From the NCBI GenBank assembly GCA_039798745.1, contig JBDKFK010000003.1, positions 42,121-106,120 on the forward strand: DNA of 64,000 nt. The letters run 5' to 3'. Under the pieces are notes generated by a model. That model was given only the letters and a program-made list of their open reading frames with translations, did no database searches and was not told the origin of the DNA. This DNA is from JBDKFK01 sp039798745. GTDB lineage: Bacteria; Patescibacteriota; Microgenomatia; UBA1406; GWC2-37-13. Shown one piece after another: positions 43,451 to 51,683 of the stretch. Position 1 is the stretch's first letter, and each line of letters opens with the position of its first letter. The translations under genes and the position numbers were made by a program.

Positions 43451-44305
43451 TTACCATCCAATAGTCTTTGTCTGTCCTTCCGTATTCTTCAGCACTATAG
43501 AAGATTTAGTTACCGATATATCAATCCATTTGCCCACAGCTACCGGCGATAACTGTGTTTCAGTGTAACTTTTTCTTAACCGGGGATGTATGGTGAGTAT
43601 AAGACCGTTTATAATGGCGTTATCCGATGTGATTTTTGCTTTGTTTAAACAAGATGTGAGAAACGTAAGAGGAATAGTTACATTTATATGTTCATCAGTT
43701 TCGGTAAACGATGTCAGCTGTTCAAGTTCGCACGCTTCTTTTGAGATAGTATAGGTATCAGGGCTTATATTGATAGTCGAGGCGAGTGTATAACTTCCCT
43801 GAGGCATATCAAGCAGTGAGAATCGTGCGGTAATGTTGGTGTTATCATACGTTATAGAATCTACGATCACTCTGTCTGATGTCCTGCTCAACTTAGAAAC
43901 GTTTTGCTGACGGTGCTTTTCCTGTTGAGTAAGAAACAGAGGAATGAGAATAATAAACGTGACAACGATCAAGTTTGACAAGAGCAATTGTATAACAGGA
44001 AGGTACCATGCAATCGCTAGAGAGTTGTGTTTTATCCATGCAATAAGTTTTGTTAATGCAATACTAATGAGAATGACAGCTCCTGTACCGGCCGCAGAAT
44101 ACAATATGTAATTTCCCAGTATCGTTTTATCTCCGCCCCATGACCACATGACAAGCGCTAAAATGGTTAAGATTGATAAAAGAACTCCGTTGACTAACGT
44201 CATAAGAATATCCGGAAGCCGTTTAAGCATGGTTCCTGTGCGCAGAGATTGAATGATGAGAATAACGGGGAGTATAAAAAGTATGCCGCCAATGAGTTGT
44301 ATCAT
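43451..44305 (-). CDS. Membrane protein with external beta domain, 284 aa
   Basis: Four hydrophobic segments occur in the first 130 residues, followed by a polar domain of about 150 residues with beta-strand pattern and two cysteines (KEACELEQL, LTSCLNKA). No family is recognised. TATTAT (minus strand, 44312-44317) ends six bases before the ATG. Confidence 0.65.
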   Translation of the reverse strand: MIQLIGGILFILPVILIIQSLRTGTMLKRLPDILMTLVNGVLLSILTILALVMWSWGGDKTILGNYILYSAAGTGAVILISIALTKLIAWIKHNSLAIAWYLPVIQLLLSNLIVVTFIILIPLFLTQQEKHRQQNVSKLSRTSDRVIVDSITYDNTNITARFSLLDMPQGSYTLASTINISPDTYTISKEACELEQLTSFTETDEHINVTIPLTFLTSCLNKAKITSDNAIINGLILTIHPRLRKSYTETQLSPVAVGKWIDISVTKSSIVLKNTEGQTKTIGW

Positions 44306-44349
44306 GTACTAATAATACCGAAATTATAATCAGTTCTTATATCTTTCTA

Positions 44350-44640
44350 TTATTTAGATCTTCCTGTAATGTATATTATTGCCAAGATAAGTGCCGAGAG
44401 CCATCCTGCTCCCAGAAATCCTCCAAATCCAATAAGCATTGAAAGAATAATTGCCGGCCATTGTACAAGTCGATTCTGAAAATGAGTAAGGGTAAGATAG
44501 GCAAGCGAGATAAAAAGTACAACGTATACTAACGGAATATAAGATTTCGTATATGAATAAACAAAAAACGTTGTGTATATAAGGTACATTGCCTCAAGAG
44601 CCAGAATTGCTGCGGCTACATATCGAGAATATTGTTTCAT
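44350..44640 (-). CDS. Small three-to-four-span membrane protein, 96 aa
   Basis: Hydrophobic helices fill nearly all of the sequence, ending in LSALILAIIYITGRSK. No motif is recognised. TAGTAT (minus strand, 44650-44655) ends nine bases before the ATG. It is upstream of the 284-residue membrane protein but has its own -10 box. Confidence 0.6.
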   Translation of the reverse strand: MKQYSRYVAAAILALEAMYLIYTTFFVYSYTKSYIPLVYVVLFISLAYLTLTHFQNRLVQWPAIILSMLIGFGGFLGAGWLSALILAIIYITGRSK

Positions 44641-44695
44641 AGTATGATGATACTACACTGAAGTCATAGAATATTGGCGGATTTATCTGGCTGAA

Positions 44696-44712
44696 CCGTC
44701 CGACTCGGACGG
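44696..44712. repeat. 8-bp perfect palindrome in a GC-rich patch
   Basis: CCGTCCGA and TCGGACGG flank one base. The surrounding 100 bases (44690-44790) are clearly more GC-rich than the neighbouring genes. The patch holds no convincing gene and may be a remnant or inserted segment. Confidence 0.4.
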
Positions 44713-44861
44713 GAACCAATGGCGGACTGCCCCGCCTGGGTCTGGAACATCAGTAAGAACAGTACTTCCGTCACTGGGGGAGGGTATATAACTAAGAGAT
44801 GGAATTAAAAAATATACACGTCCGGAGCATGCGCTTGTTAATTTGCTATAATTTCTTCTAT

Positions 44862-45551
44862 ATGACTTCACCGGCGGTATGTAAAATAAGTAACTGTGGA
44901 GTTCTCGCAATAGGCAGATGTGACTCCTGTAACCGTGCTTTTTGTGAATCACATCAGGGCTATCAAGCTTTACTGTCACCCTACATGTCTCATATTGGAC
45001 AGCGCTACATTAACGAATGCAAGGAATGTACACTTCAAAGAAAAAAGGATATGGATACAAAGGCTCAAGTAGATGCGAAACATGCACCAGCATTACAGGA
45101 AAGAGTGATGTATATCGCGAAAAAATTGGCAGAAAAAAAGGTGCCTTTAGCAGAGCGCAGTAAAACAGAATTGAAAGAGAAACAAGTAGGCATCCTTTTT
45201 AAGAAATGGGTCCGCGAAGAAATAGTGACTGAGCTGGAGCCTGCTTGGCCTGTGGGCAATTACAAATTTGGCACCGGACTACTTTATTCATGGTCAACAG
45301 AACCCGACGCTACTCGACAATATCGCGATTGTGATTTAGGTGTTACAGTAAAAGGAGATATCGTTCCTATGGATAATAATCCCTATGGAGCCCGTCTGGT
45401 TGGCGGAGGCTTTTGGCCTGAAGACAAGATGAAGTATCCGACTGAATTAGAAAAAGCGTATGATGAAATAAGAATGACGCTTGAGAATCTGGCACAAAAA
45501 AATGGGATAAAACTGACAAAATGGGTGTGGCCGCCTGGGGATGCCCGGTAA
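44862..45551 (+). CDS. Zinc-finger-start hypothetical protein, 229 aa
   Basis: The N-terminus has a B-box-like zinc-binding cluster: CKISNCGVLAIGRCDSCNRAFCESHQGY, then CKECTLQ. The middle is lysine-rich and helical. The C-terminal half (LLYSWSTEPDATRQYRDCDLGVTVKGDIVPMDNNPYG) is an unrecognised compact domain. Protein or nucleic acid binding is possible. I use the ATG at 44862, nine bases after TATAAT (44847-44852), 63 bases inside the longest frame. Confidence 0.65.
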   Translation: MTSPAVCKISNCGVLAIGRCDSCNRAFCESHQGYQALLSPYMSHIGQRYINECKECTLQRKKDMDTKAQVDAKHAPALQERVMYIAKKLAEKKVPLAERSKTELKEKQVGILFKKWVREEIVTELEPAWPVGNYKFGTGLLYSWSTEPDATRQYRDCDLGVTVKGDIVPMDNNPYGARLVGGGFWPEDKMKYPTELEKAYDEIRMTLENLAQKNGIKLTKWVWPPGDAR

Positions 45552-45648
45552 CTGGCGATTTTGCACATTACAGGCTATGTTTGGGGTACCTGCGTTTTTC
45601 TGCTCTTTTTTTAGCAATCCACATTAAGCTAATCGAGCATCGTTGATG

Positions 45649-45670
45649 GGTCTTGGAGCAACCGAAGACC
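45649..45670 (-). terminator. Hairpin downstream of tRNA-Ser(CGA)
   Basis: GGTCTTGG (45649-45656) pairs with CCGAAGACC (45662-45670) with one bulged base, six bases past the 3' end of the minus-strand tRNA. It may end that transcript or act in processing. Confidence 0.5.
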
Positions 45671-45675
45671 TTATG

Positions 45676-45762
45676 CGGAGAGGGGGGGATTCGAACCCCC
45701 GATAACCTTGCGGCTATACTAGTTTTCGAGACTAGCCCGTTCAACCACTCCGGCACCTCTCC
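45676..45762 (-). tRNA. tRNA-Ser, anticodon CGA
   Basis: The 87-base sequence folds with acceptor stem GGAGAGG/CCTCTCC, the anticodon stem CTAGT/ACTAG around loop CTCGAAA (anticodon CGA, codon TCG), a long variable arm with GCCGCAAGG, and T arm GGGGGTTCGAATCCCCC. The discriminator base is G, as for serine. CCA is not encoded. Confidence 0.93.
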
Positions 45763-45848
45763 TATAGCTTCCTATTTTATCAGATTATCATGCGCTAATA
45801 TAGAGAATCCACGGTGCGTTTACTGATATAATAGTAAGGTGACTGATA

Positions 45849-45935
45849 GGAGAAGTCGCATAGTGGCCGAGTGCAGCAGTTTACTAAACTGCCGTCCGCG
45901 CAAGCGGATCGTGGGTTCGAATCCCACCTTCTCCG
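45849..45935 (+). tRNA. tRNA-Ser, unusual anticodon ACT
   Basis: The 87-base sequence folds with acceptor GGAGAAG/CTTCTCC, a short three-pair D stem, anticodon stem GCAGT/ACTGC, variable arm CCGC-GCAA-GCGG and T arm GTGGG-TTCGAAT-CCCAC, discriminator G. The loop TTACTAA puts A-C-T at 45883-45885, which reads AGT. Bacteria nearly always use GCT for the AGT/AGC pair. A TATAAT box lies about 16 bases upstream. CCA is not encoded. Confidence 0.88.
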
Positions 45936-45955
45936 CTTAGTGATACAATAACAAT

Positions 45956-46078
45956 ATGAAAAAATTTATCCGATACGCATTCATTGGCTTGTTCCTACTG
46001 CTGATCATTTTAATAGCAAACGAGCTTAGGTCGATCTTCTTTGATAACTGCGGACCAAATAATGCTTTTTGTAGATAA
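45956..46078 (+). CDS. Single-span membrane peptide, 40 aa
   Basis: MKKFIRYAFIGLFLLLIILI is a basic start and a membrane helix (signal-anchor-like), followed by a short tail with two cysteines (NCGPNNAFC). TACAAT (45944-45949) ends six bases before the ATG, so it has its own leaderless promoter directly after the tRNA. Function is unknown. Confidence 0.55.
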   Translation: MKKFIRYAFIGLFLLLIILIANELRSIFFDNCGPNNAFCR

Positions 46079-46084
46079 ATCTGT

Positions 46085-47329
46085 TCAACTTCTTACAAAG
46101 CCTACAGATAGCTTTCCACGATACTTTACAAAACTCAGGACACAACATGCTTGCAAAAAGCAGATATACGAAAAGTAGGTAAAGAGTGTTGGAAGTGTTT
46201 GCCAGCGCCAGTTCCGTTGTGTGGAAAGAGTACTAATAGTAAACAGTGTAAACAACATTACCCCGATCAGGTCGTATATATTGTTTACAGAATGTGCACC
46301 GAGCGTTGCAAGTGTTTGTAATGTTCCTGTCATGGTGCCGCTCATAAAAAAGTACCGTACACTTTCTGCGGGATCGTGAAGTACAAGCAATGTAAGGGTT
46401 GTAAGAAATGTTGGTAGCATAACCAGTGAGTTTAAAAGCCACAACATAGTTGAGAAAAGGAGATAACACAGAATAAGCGCTTTTATAGTAAATAATTTTC
46501 TGTGTTTTATTGCGTTTTGTATCGCTCCATAGTTCCATCTCATCCGTTGATTTGCCAGGTCACGTATAGTGTTCATGGGTTCTGTATATGCCACGATATC
46601 GGGCAAAAAGACAGCTTTATAACCTTTGTCATAGAGCATATAACTTACATCAACATCTTCGGTTAGAGTATCGGCGCTAAAGAGTCCCATCTCGATCAAA
46701 GCTTTTCGTCGATAGCATACAACCGCTCCGCAAAACCATATCGGATACCCAAACAGAATTGTTGAACTTCGCAGAAGTAAGGTAATAAATGAATATTCAA
46801 GAGCCTGGTAGTGGGTGAGCCAGCCTTTCTGATAAGCTGGGTTAATGGCGAGTATGCCGAACGTATAGCCAACCGATGGATCGCTGAAGGGGGAGGTGAT
46901 TTTGTTTAAAAACGACGAATCAATTGTGGTATCTGCATCTAGAGTAAAAACCAGCTCATGACGTGATGCTTGCACGCCTGCATTCAAAGCGTGTGCTTTT
47001 CCAACTGTATCGCGACGAATATATGTACCTGTTATTTTGTTCTGATATTTTTGTATGAAATCCTTCATGATGCGTCCTGTATTATCAGTTGAACCGTCGT
47101 CTATGCATATAACTTCTATATTGTTGCGTCCATGCGCTACCGCTGCGATAGAGGTGAGGCAGGCCATAATTTTAGATTCTTCATTATGCGCAGGCACAAT
47201 AATTGATAGCGCCGGTGTTGATTCGGGATACTGACGTTTTTTGAGTACAGCCAATGACACAAACATGGCTATGACTCCAAGATTGCAGGCAGAAAGAATC
47301 CCTAGTATGAATATAATGCGGTCTATCAC
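46085..47329 (-). CDS. Processive family 2 glycosyltransferase (polysaccharide synthase-like), 414 aa
   Basis: An N-terminal membrane helix precedes a GT2 domain with SIIVPAHNEESKI, ICIDDGSTDNT, FTLDADTTID, LTEDVDVSYML and QRMRWNYG (the QxxRW motif), then four or more C-terminal helices. This set is typical of enzymes that make and export poly-N-acetylglucosamine, hyaluronan or cellulose-like chains. I use GTG at 47329, seven bases after TACAAT (minus strand, 47337-47342); the longer ORF would run back through the start of the opposite gene. Confidence 0.88.
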   Translation of the reverse strand: MIDRIIFILGILSACNLGVIAMFVSLAVLKKRQYPESTPALSIIVPAHNEESKIMACLTSIAAVAHGRNNIEVICIDDGSTDNTGRIMKDFIQKYQNKITGTYIRRDTVGKAHALNAGVQASRHELVFTLDADTTIDSSFLNKITSPFSDPSVGYTFGILAINPAYQKGWLTHYQALEYSFITLLLRSSTILFGYPIWFCGAVVCYRRKALIEMGLFSADTLTEDVDVSYMLYDKGYKAVFLPDIVAYTEPMNTIRDLANQRMRWNYGAIQNAIKHRKLFTIKALILCYLLFSTMLWLLNSLVMLPTFLTTLTLLVLHDPAESVRYFFMSGTMTGTLQTLATLGAHSVNNIYDLIGVMLFTLFTISTLSTQRNWRWQTLPTLFTYFSYICFLQACCVLSFVKYRGKLSVGFVRS

Positions 47330-47336
47330 AGAAGTT

Positions 47337-47359
47337 ATTGTATATCTAAGGTATATAAT
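47337..47359. promoter_or_regulatory. Back-to-back -10 boxes for two divergent leaderless genes
   Basis: ATTGTA (47337-47342; TACAAT on the minus strand) serves the glycosyltransferase and TATAAT (47354-47359) serves the MazG-like gene. Only 36 bases separate the two start codons. Confidence 0.6.
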
Positions 47360-47365
47360 ATTTCC

Positions 47366-47674
47366 ATGGATATCAAAACACTCACTGAAGAAGTTGAAAA
47401 AATTTCGCAAAAATATACTACCTTATTCAAGATTAAGAGAGATGGTGACTGGTATGTACTGAAACTGCAGGAAGAGCTTGGAGAGTTGATACAGAGCTAC
47501 CTTATGATTACAGAACGAGCGCGCACTAAAGAAAAGAGCAAAGAAGAGATGACAAAGGATTTTGAGAAAGAGCTCGCAGATGTATTCTGCCATGTTCTCC
47601 TTCTTTCAAAGTTTTATAAGATTGATTTAGAAAAAGCTGTGGAAGAAAAATGGTTGAGCTGGAATAAAAAGTAA
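47366..47674 (+). CDS. MazG-like nucleotide pyrophosphohydrolase, 102 aa
   Basis: The all-alpha fold is shown by LKLQEELGELIQSYL (ExxE metal site) and FEKELADVFCHVLLLSKFY (ExxD). Such enzymes hydrolyse damaged or surplus NTPs to NMP and pyrophosphate. TATAAT (47354-47359) ends six bases before the ATG. A strong hairpin follows the gene. Confidence 0.8.
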   Translation: MDIKTLTEEVEKISQKYTTLFKIKRDGDWYVLKLQEELGELIQSYLMITERARTKEKSKEEMTKDFEKELADVFCHVLLLSKFYKIDLEKAVEEKWLSWNKK

Positions 47675-47681
47675 AAGAATA

Positions 47682-47708
47682 TATACCCCCGGGAGACCCG
47701 GGGGTATA
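47682..47708. terminator. Perfect 12-bp hairpin between convergent genes
   Basis: TATACCCCCGGG (47682-47693) pairs exactly with CCCGGGGGTATA (47697-47708) around AGA. It lies between the MazG-like gene and the end of the lipoprotein gene. There is no T run, so it may act as a barrier or mRNA 3' end. Confidence 0.6.
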
Positions 47709-47730
47709 GGTATGACATGCGCCATGGAAC

Positions 47731-48312
47731 CTAGCGGTACACAGTCATCTTAAGATTTGCCGGAATGGCAGATCGCAAAAGAGTATTTCCAGGATGTTGA
47801 GCGACGGTGTCCACTCGAAATGAAGGTGCTCCTTCTGACTTACTGTGAGTCACGACGATAGGAATTATCCACTGCGTCCGGTCTGATCGGCTATAAAGCA
47901 CGCCTGTTATATCGCCATCTGAGGTATTATCTACAGACAGTTCGATGTGGGCGACCAGGGTAATCCCTTCGATTTTAAAAGGAATGTCCTGGCTATATGG
48001 CCGATCTTCGGAAACGTCTCCGGCTCCTTGTAGTCCAGGATCGGCAAGCATCGTTGAGATGACACTCCATCCTTGACGTACTCGTACGAGAGTGATCGAG
48101 TCAAGCAGTGGTACTGCGGTCGCGACAGCTACAGGAATAGTAGTGGGGCGCGGCGTAGGCACTGGCTTTGGCGTTGGCGTTGCTGTTGGTACAGCGGTGG
48201 GTGTGGACGGAACCGGTGTTTCTGTAGGCGTTGGTGTGCTGCCCGAAGCAGCGCCGGTACCACAGGCTGTAAGCAAAAGTATTGCTGCAAGCCATATACA
48301 TATGGATTTCAT
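47731..48312 (-). CDS. Lipoprotein with Thr/Pro-rich linker, 193 aa
   Basis: A lipoprotein signal MKSICIWLAAILLLTACGTG has the lipobox LTAC with Cys17 as the attachment site. Residues 25-65 are a repetitive TPTPTETPVPST-style linker that would span the cell wall. The external domain (residues about 70-193) is unrecognised. A strong Shine-Dalgarno site (AAGGAGG, seven bases before the ATG at 48312) sets the start. That and its GC-rich coding sequence contrast with neighbours and suggest transfer from another bacterium, possibly a Chloroflexi- or Actinobacteria-like source. Confidence 0.75.
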   Translation of the reverse strand: MKSICIWLAAILLLTACGTGAASGSTPTPTETPVPSTPTAVPTATPTPKPVPTPRPTTIPVAVATAVPLLDSITLVRVRQGWSVISTMLADPGLQGAGDVSEDRPYSQDIPFKIEGITLVAHIELSVDNTSDGDITGVLYSRSDRTQWIIPIVVTHSKSEGAPSFRVDTVAQHPGNTLLRSAIPANLKMTVYR

Positions 48313-48460
48313 CTGTCCTCCTTCCATTGATTGCCTAGTGGGGCTAGGAGTGGCTCTGATTGAGAAGGTGCATTGTCAGACTGCAAGTATAATATTATCC
48401 TATAGCATTGTCAATACCACTTAGATATCTACGCTGCTGATAGATTATAATAAGATCACT

Positions 48461-49069
48461 ATGGACGATCTAGTTAAAGCGACTGAGACTCATGTACGCA
48501 GCATATTTGAGGGGGAGGGAAGCGGCCATGACTGGTGGCATATAGATAGAGTGCGTAAAGTGGCATTAACTATAGCAAAAACCGAAAAAGCTGATCCAGT
48601 TATCGTGGAGCTGGGCGCGTTGCTTCATGATATTGCAGATCACAAATTCCATGGCGGAGATCATGACATCGGCCATAAAACAGCCCGCGTATGGTTGGAG
48701 AAAGTAGGTGTGGATGCGCACATAATAGAGCAGGTTTGTTATATCGTGCAAAACATTTCATATAGTGGAGGACGGGCAATGGAGAGCGTGGAAGGGAAGA
48801 TTGTTCAGGACGCGGACAGACTTGACGCTCTGGGGGCAATAGGTATCGCGCGTTGTTTTGCGTACGGTGGGCATAGCGGGAGAGAGCTTTATAACCCCGA
48901 ATCAAAAATAGCAGAAAAAAGTCCATCTATAAATCATTTCTATGAGAAATTACTTTTGCTAAAAGACCGTATGAATACAAAAACGGGCAAAAAGATGGCA
49001 ATGGCCCGCCACGCATTTATTGAGTTATATCTTGACGAATTTTATAAAGAGTGGGAAGGAGAAAAATAA
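48461..49069 (+). CDS. HD-domain phosphohydrolase, 202 aa
   Basis: The HD metal site is visible: GHDWWHIDRV (His), LGALLHDIADHKF (HD) and VQDADRLDALGAIGIAR (Asp). These enzymes cut phosphomonoesters or nucleotides. TATAAT (48446-48451) ends nine bases before the ATG. The next gene begins one base after its stop. Confidence 0.92.
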   Translation: MDDLVKATETHVRSIFEGEGSGHDWWHIDRVRKVALTIAKTEKADPVIVELGALLHDIADHKFHGGDHDIGHKTARVWLEKVGVDAHIIEQVCYIVQNISYSGGRAMESVEGKIVQDADRLDALGAIGIARCFAYGGHSGRELYNPESKIAEKSPSINHFYEKLLLLKDRMNTKTGKKMAMARHAFIELYLDEFYKEWEGEK

Positions 49070-49070
49070 T

Positions 49071-49721
49071 ATGAATACAAAAAGAATTGATGACCTCGCG
49101 CAGATTCTCTGGAATTTTCAGAAAATAGACGATGAACTACAGAAATCGGATGTTATTATTGCCATGGGTAGTCACGATCTACGGGTCGCTGAACGTGCCG
49201 CCGAAATATATCTTAAAGGATATGCTCCTGCTCTTATCATGTCGGGAGGTTTTGGAAGGCTGACTGACAAACTATGGACTGTGCCGGAAGCGGAGATGTT
49301 TGCGCGCCGTGCCGAAGAGCTGGGAGTCGCGCGTGATCACATGCTTATCGAAGATGCTTCAACCAATACAGGAGAGAATATCGAGTTTTCTAAAGCATTG
49401 CTTGCAAAAAAAGGCATCCATGCAGAAAGTATTATCCTTGTACACAAACCATATATGGGCAAACGAGCGTATGCTTGTTTCAAGAAGATCTGGCCAGAGG
49501 CGAAACTACTCGTTACATCGCCTCAAATACCAATTGACAACTATCCAAACGAACATGTTCCTTATGAAGAGATGATTCACATACTTGTCGGTGATCTGCA
49601 GCGTATAAAAGAGTATCCGGCCAAAGGATTTGTTATACCACTTGAGATACCGGACCCGGTCTGGAGTGCTTATGAAGAACTCGTGGCTGCCGGATACACC
49701 CGGCATCTTATAAAAAAGTAA
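49071..49721 (+). CDS. YdcF/DUF218 family protein, 216 aa
   Basis: The DUF218 fold is shown by VIIAMGSHDLRVAERAAEIYLKGYAPALIMSGGFG, ASTNTGENIEFSKALL and ILVHKPYMGKRAYACFKK. Family members bind SAM or act in envelope metabolism; no firm activity is known. I use the ATG at 49071, since GGAAGGAG lies 10 bases before it and homology begins there; the longer frame overlaps the HD gene. Coupled to that gene. Confidence 0.88.
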   Translation: MNTKRIDDLAQILWNFQKIDDELQKSDVIIAMGSHDLRVAERAAEIYLKGYAPALIMSGGFGRLTDKLWTVPEAEMFARRAEELGVARDHMLIEDASTNTGENIEFSKALLAKKGIHAESIILVHKPYMGKRAYACFKKIWPEAKLLVTSPQIPIDNYPNEHVPYEEMIHILVGDLQRIKEYPAKGFVIPLEIPDPVWSAYEELVAAGYTRHLIKK

Positions 49722-49738
49722 TACGCTATAATCAATCT

Positions 49739-50083
49739 ATGCCCTCATTATTGTGCGTAAACTGTCAGACGGAGATACAAGAAAAATGGTATTTTTGTCC
49801 CAACTGTGGAATGCAGCTTCAGGACAAGCCGCGTGCTCTTATTATTTCTCCCTCCAAGCAGGCAGTTATTTACGCGGTAAGTTTTTTTCTTGCTCCTCTT
49901 GGATTGGGATGGGGCATAAAGTATATACGCGACACTGATCCGAAGGTGAAACGAGTAGGCTGGATTGCTATTATTCTAACTATTGTTTCGATTGTTCTTA
50001 TGGTTACTATTCTCCAGTCCTTCATGAATAAATACACGACACTCATGAACCAGATAATGAATGGTTCCTACGTAAGTTATTGA
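49739..50083 (+). CDS. Zinc-ribbon membrane protein, 114 aa
   Basis: LLCVNCQTEI and YFCPNCGMQL form a zinc ribbon (residues 5-25), followed by two membrane helices (about 43-60 and 73-93). Many such proteins are uncharacterised. TATAAT (49727-49732) ends six bases before the ATG. It ends with TGA, confirming standard TGA use. Confidence 0.8.
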   Translation: MPSLLCVNCQTEIQEKWYFCPNCGMQLQDKPRALIISPSKQAVIYAVSFFLAPLGLGWGIKYIRDTDPKVKRVGWIAIILTIVSIVLMVTILQSFMNKYTTLMNQIMNGSYVSY

Positions 50084-50086
50084 CGA

Positions 50087-51646
50087 CTATTTTTTGATCC
50101 AGATACTAATATCTTCTTTACTATAAATTTTTGAATATCGTTTTGAGGATTTTAACGAAGAAAGAAGTAACGAGCAACAACTATATGTTTCACTCAGTTT
50201 AGTATCTGTAATATATAGGTAGTTAAACGATAGGTTATTTTTTTTCATAGTTCGCTCTAAACAATCAATACTATCGTTATTACATTCTTTCATATGTCTG
50301 GTTAATTCATAGCGTTTGTTAAATAGGTTATCGGGTAACCATTCCATTCCCTGGATGGTCATGACACTTTTTCTTTCAGTAATTGCCGGAAACCATTCGG
50401 ATACTTTGTCCTGAGCCCATGCATTGTAGGGAAGTGCAGAGACAATGAGGAATGATGACGATAGCTTAGTGTGCGCTCTCACCCATCTCATTGCTGAAAT
50501 ATCTGTACTGTTGAGTGACTGTAATGAAGAAGTTTTGGGAAGTATGAGTCCAATAAATAGAGATAGTATATATATCGTCACTATACCTATGGCATACTGC
50601 ATAGCTCTTCTGCGATTACTCCGATCTAAAGATTGCAGTGTCGGAAGAATAAGGAATCTTAGTGCATTCATTGAGAGCAATCCTACAACAAGAGTTGCCA
50701 TAGTAGACGCGCTGCGGTGATTAACTACGAAAATCATCGAAAGCCAGACAGGTAATAGGTACTCTTTTCTAAATAATGAAACCCATACTCCCAGTAAAGC
50801 CAGAACAGCAAATAAATTTATAAACGGTTCCTGTGTGAAGTTGAAAAATACTAATGGAAGGATCGCGCTGTATGACCAGAAGCCGGTCATAAATGCTCGC
50901 ATAAACACCTGTATTCCATGAGTGTTTATTACGGGAATCCACCAAATAGAAGAAACGGTAATTCCTACAAAAACGGCTATACAATATATCTTCAACGTAC
51001 GTTTCAGACCAGTTGTATAGGTAGTCAAAAGCAATACACTATAGAGCGCAAAAAGAGACATTTCGAGGTGACTCATGAATGTTAGTCCAAGGCAGATTCC
51101 TGTATATATTACATATTTTTGAGCAGAGTGGCGAGCATATACAAGGCAGGTAACAATAGACGCGAGTGCCCATACAAAACCCAGAGACCGCGTAAGTCCT
51201 CCACCCATAATCATCCATTCGTAACTCCGCGGTAGGATAGCGAAAACAATGGCAGCGCCTAGTCCAAAAAGAGATGATCGAAGAAGTATTTTGGCAATGC
51301 CGTAGACAAGCGGAATGGTGAGAACAGAAAAAAGAAGTGGAAGGAATCTGATGAGCGATATTACGGGAATATGCAAAGCGTATGATATAAACGCCGTAAG
51401 ATAAAATCCCAAGAACGGATATGCATAGGGGATCCCACTATGATTGTAGGAAGCGTAATGCGGGAGTCTAAAGCCATTCGAAAGGATATCATTAACCATC
51501 GTGTAGAACATACCGCCGTCATTGAGAGGAAAATCTGCGCTCAGAACAAAGAATACGCGTATCCAGAAACCCAAAAGAATAATAAGAAAGAGAATACGCT
51601 GCGGAGTTAGATCGCGAACTATAAGAGTTAGCCTATCGCTTTTCAT
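50087..51646 (-). CDS. GT-C-type membrane glycosyltransferase-like protein, 519 aa
   Basis: About 11 membrane helices precede a C-terminal outer domain. The first external loop has SADFPLNDGGMFY, the acidic motif used for catalysis or metal binding in GT-C enzymes that take sugars from polyprenyl phosphate. The C-terminal part (KKNNLSFNYLYITDTKL) resembles the soluble domain of such proteins. It would use the carrier made by UppS. I use the ATG at 51646, 12 bases after TAATAT, instead of the GTG 12 bases earlier. Confidence 0.75.
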   Translation of the reverse strand: MKSDRLTLIVRDLTPQRILFLIILLGFWIRVFFVLSADFPLNDGGMFYTMVNDILSNGFRLPHYASYNHSGIPYAYPFLGFYLTAFISYALHIPVISLIRFLPLLFSVLTIPLVYGIAKILLRSSLFGLGAAIVFAILPRSYEWMIMGGGLTRSLGFVWALASIVTCLVYARHSAQKYVIYTGICLGLTFMSHLEMSLFALYSVLLLTTYTTGLKRTLKIYCIAVFVGITVSSIWWIPVINTHGIQVFMRAFMTGFWSYSAILPLVFFNFTQEPFINLFAVLALLGVWVSLFRKEYLLPVWLSMIFVVNHRSASTMATLVVGLLSMNALRFLILPTLQSLDRSNRRRAMQYAIGIVTIYILSLFIGLILPKTSSLQSLNSTDISAMRWVRAHTKLSSSFLIVSALPYNAWAQDKVSEWFPAITERKSVMTIQGMEWLPDNLFNKRYELTRHMKECNNDSIDCLERTMKKNNLSFNYLYITDTKLSETYSCCSLLLSSLKSSKRYSKIYSKEDISIWIKK

Positions 51647-51683
51647 ATGATAGTTCACATATTAAGATCCGTGAGACGCTAAA

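Noticed and set aside
44683..44979. 98-aa minus-strand ORF
   Set aside because: Its N-terminal half is the complement of the zinc-finger protein gene starting at 44862, and no start signal is visible; only the GC-rich tail remains unexplained.
45568..45756. ORF on the minus strand across tRNA-Ser(CGA)
   Set aside because: It is the translation of the tRNA gene itself and its flank; such frames commonly appear over tRNA-Ser genes.
48092..48424. Glycine/valine-rich ORF opposite the lipoprotein
   Set aside because: It is the complement of the Thr/Pro-rich linker repeats of the lipoprotein gene and has no independent start signal.
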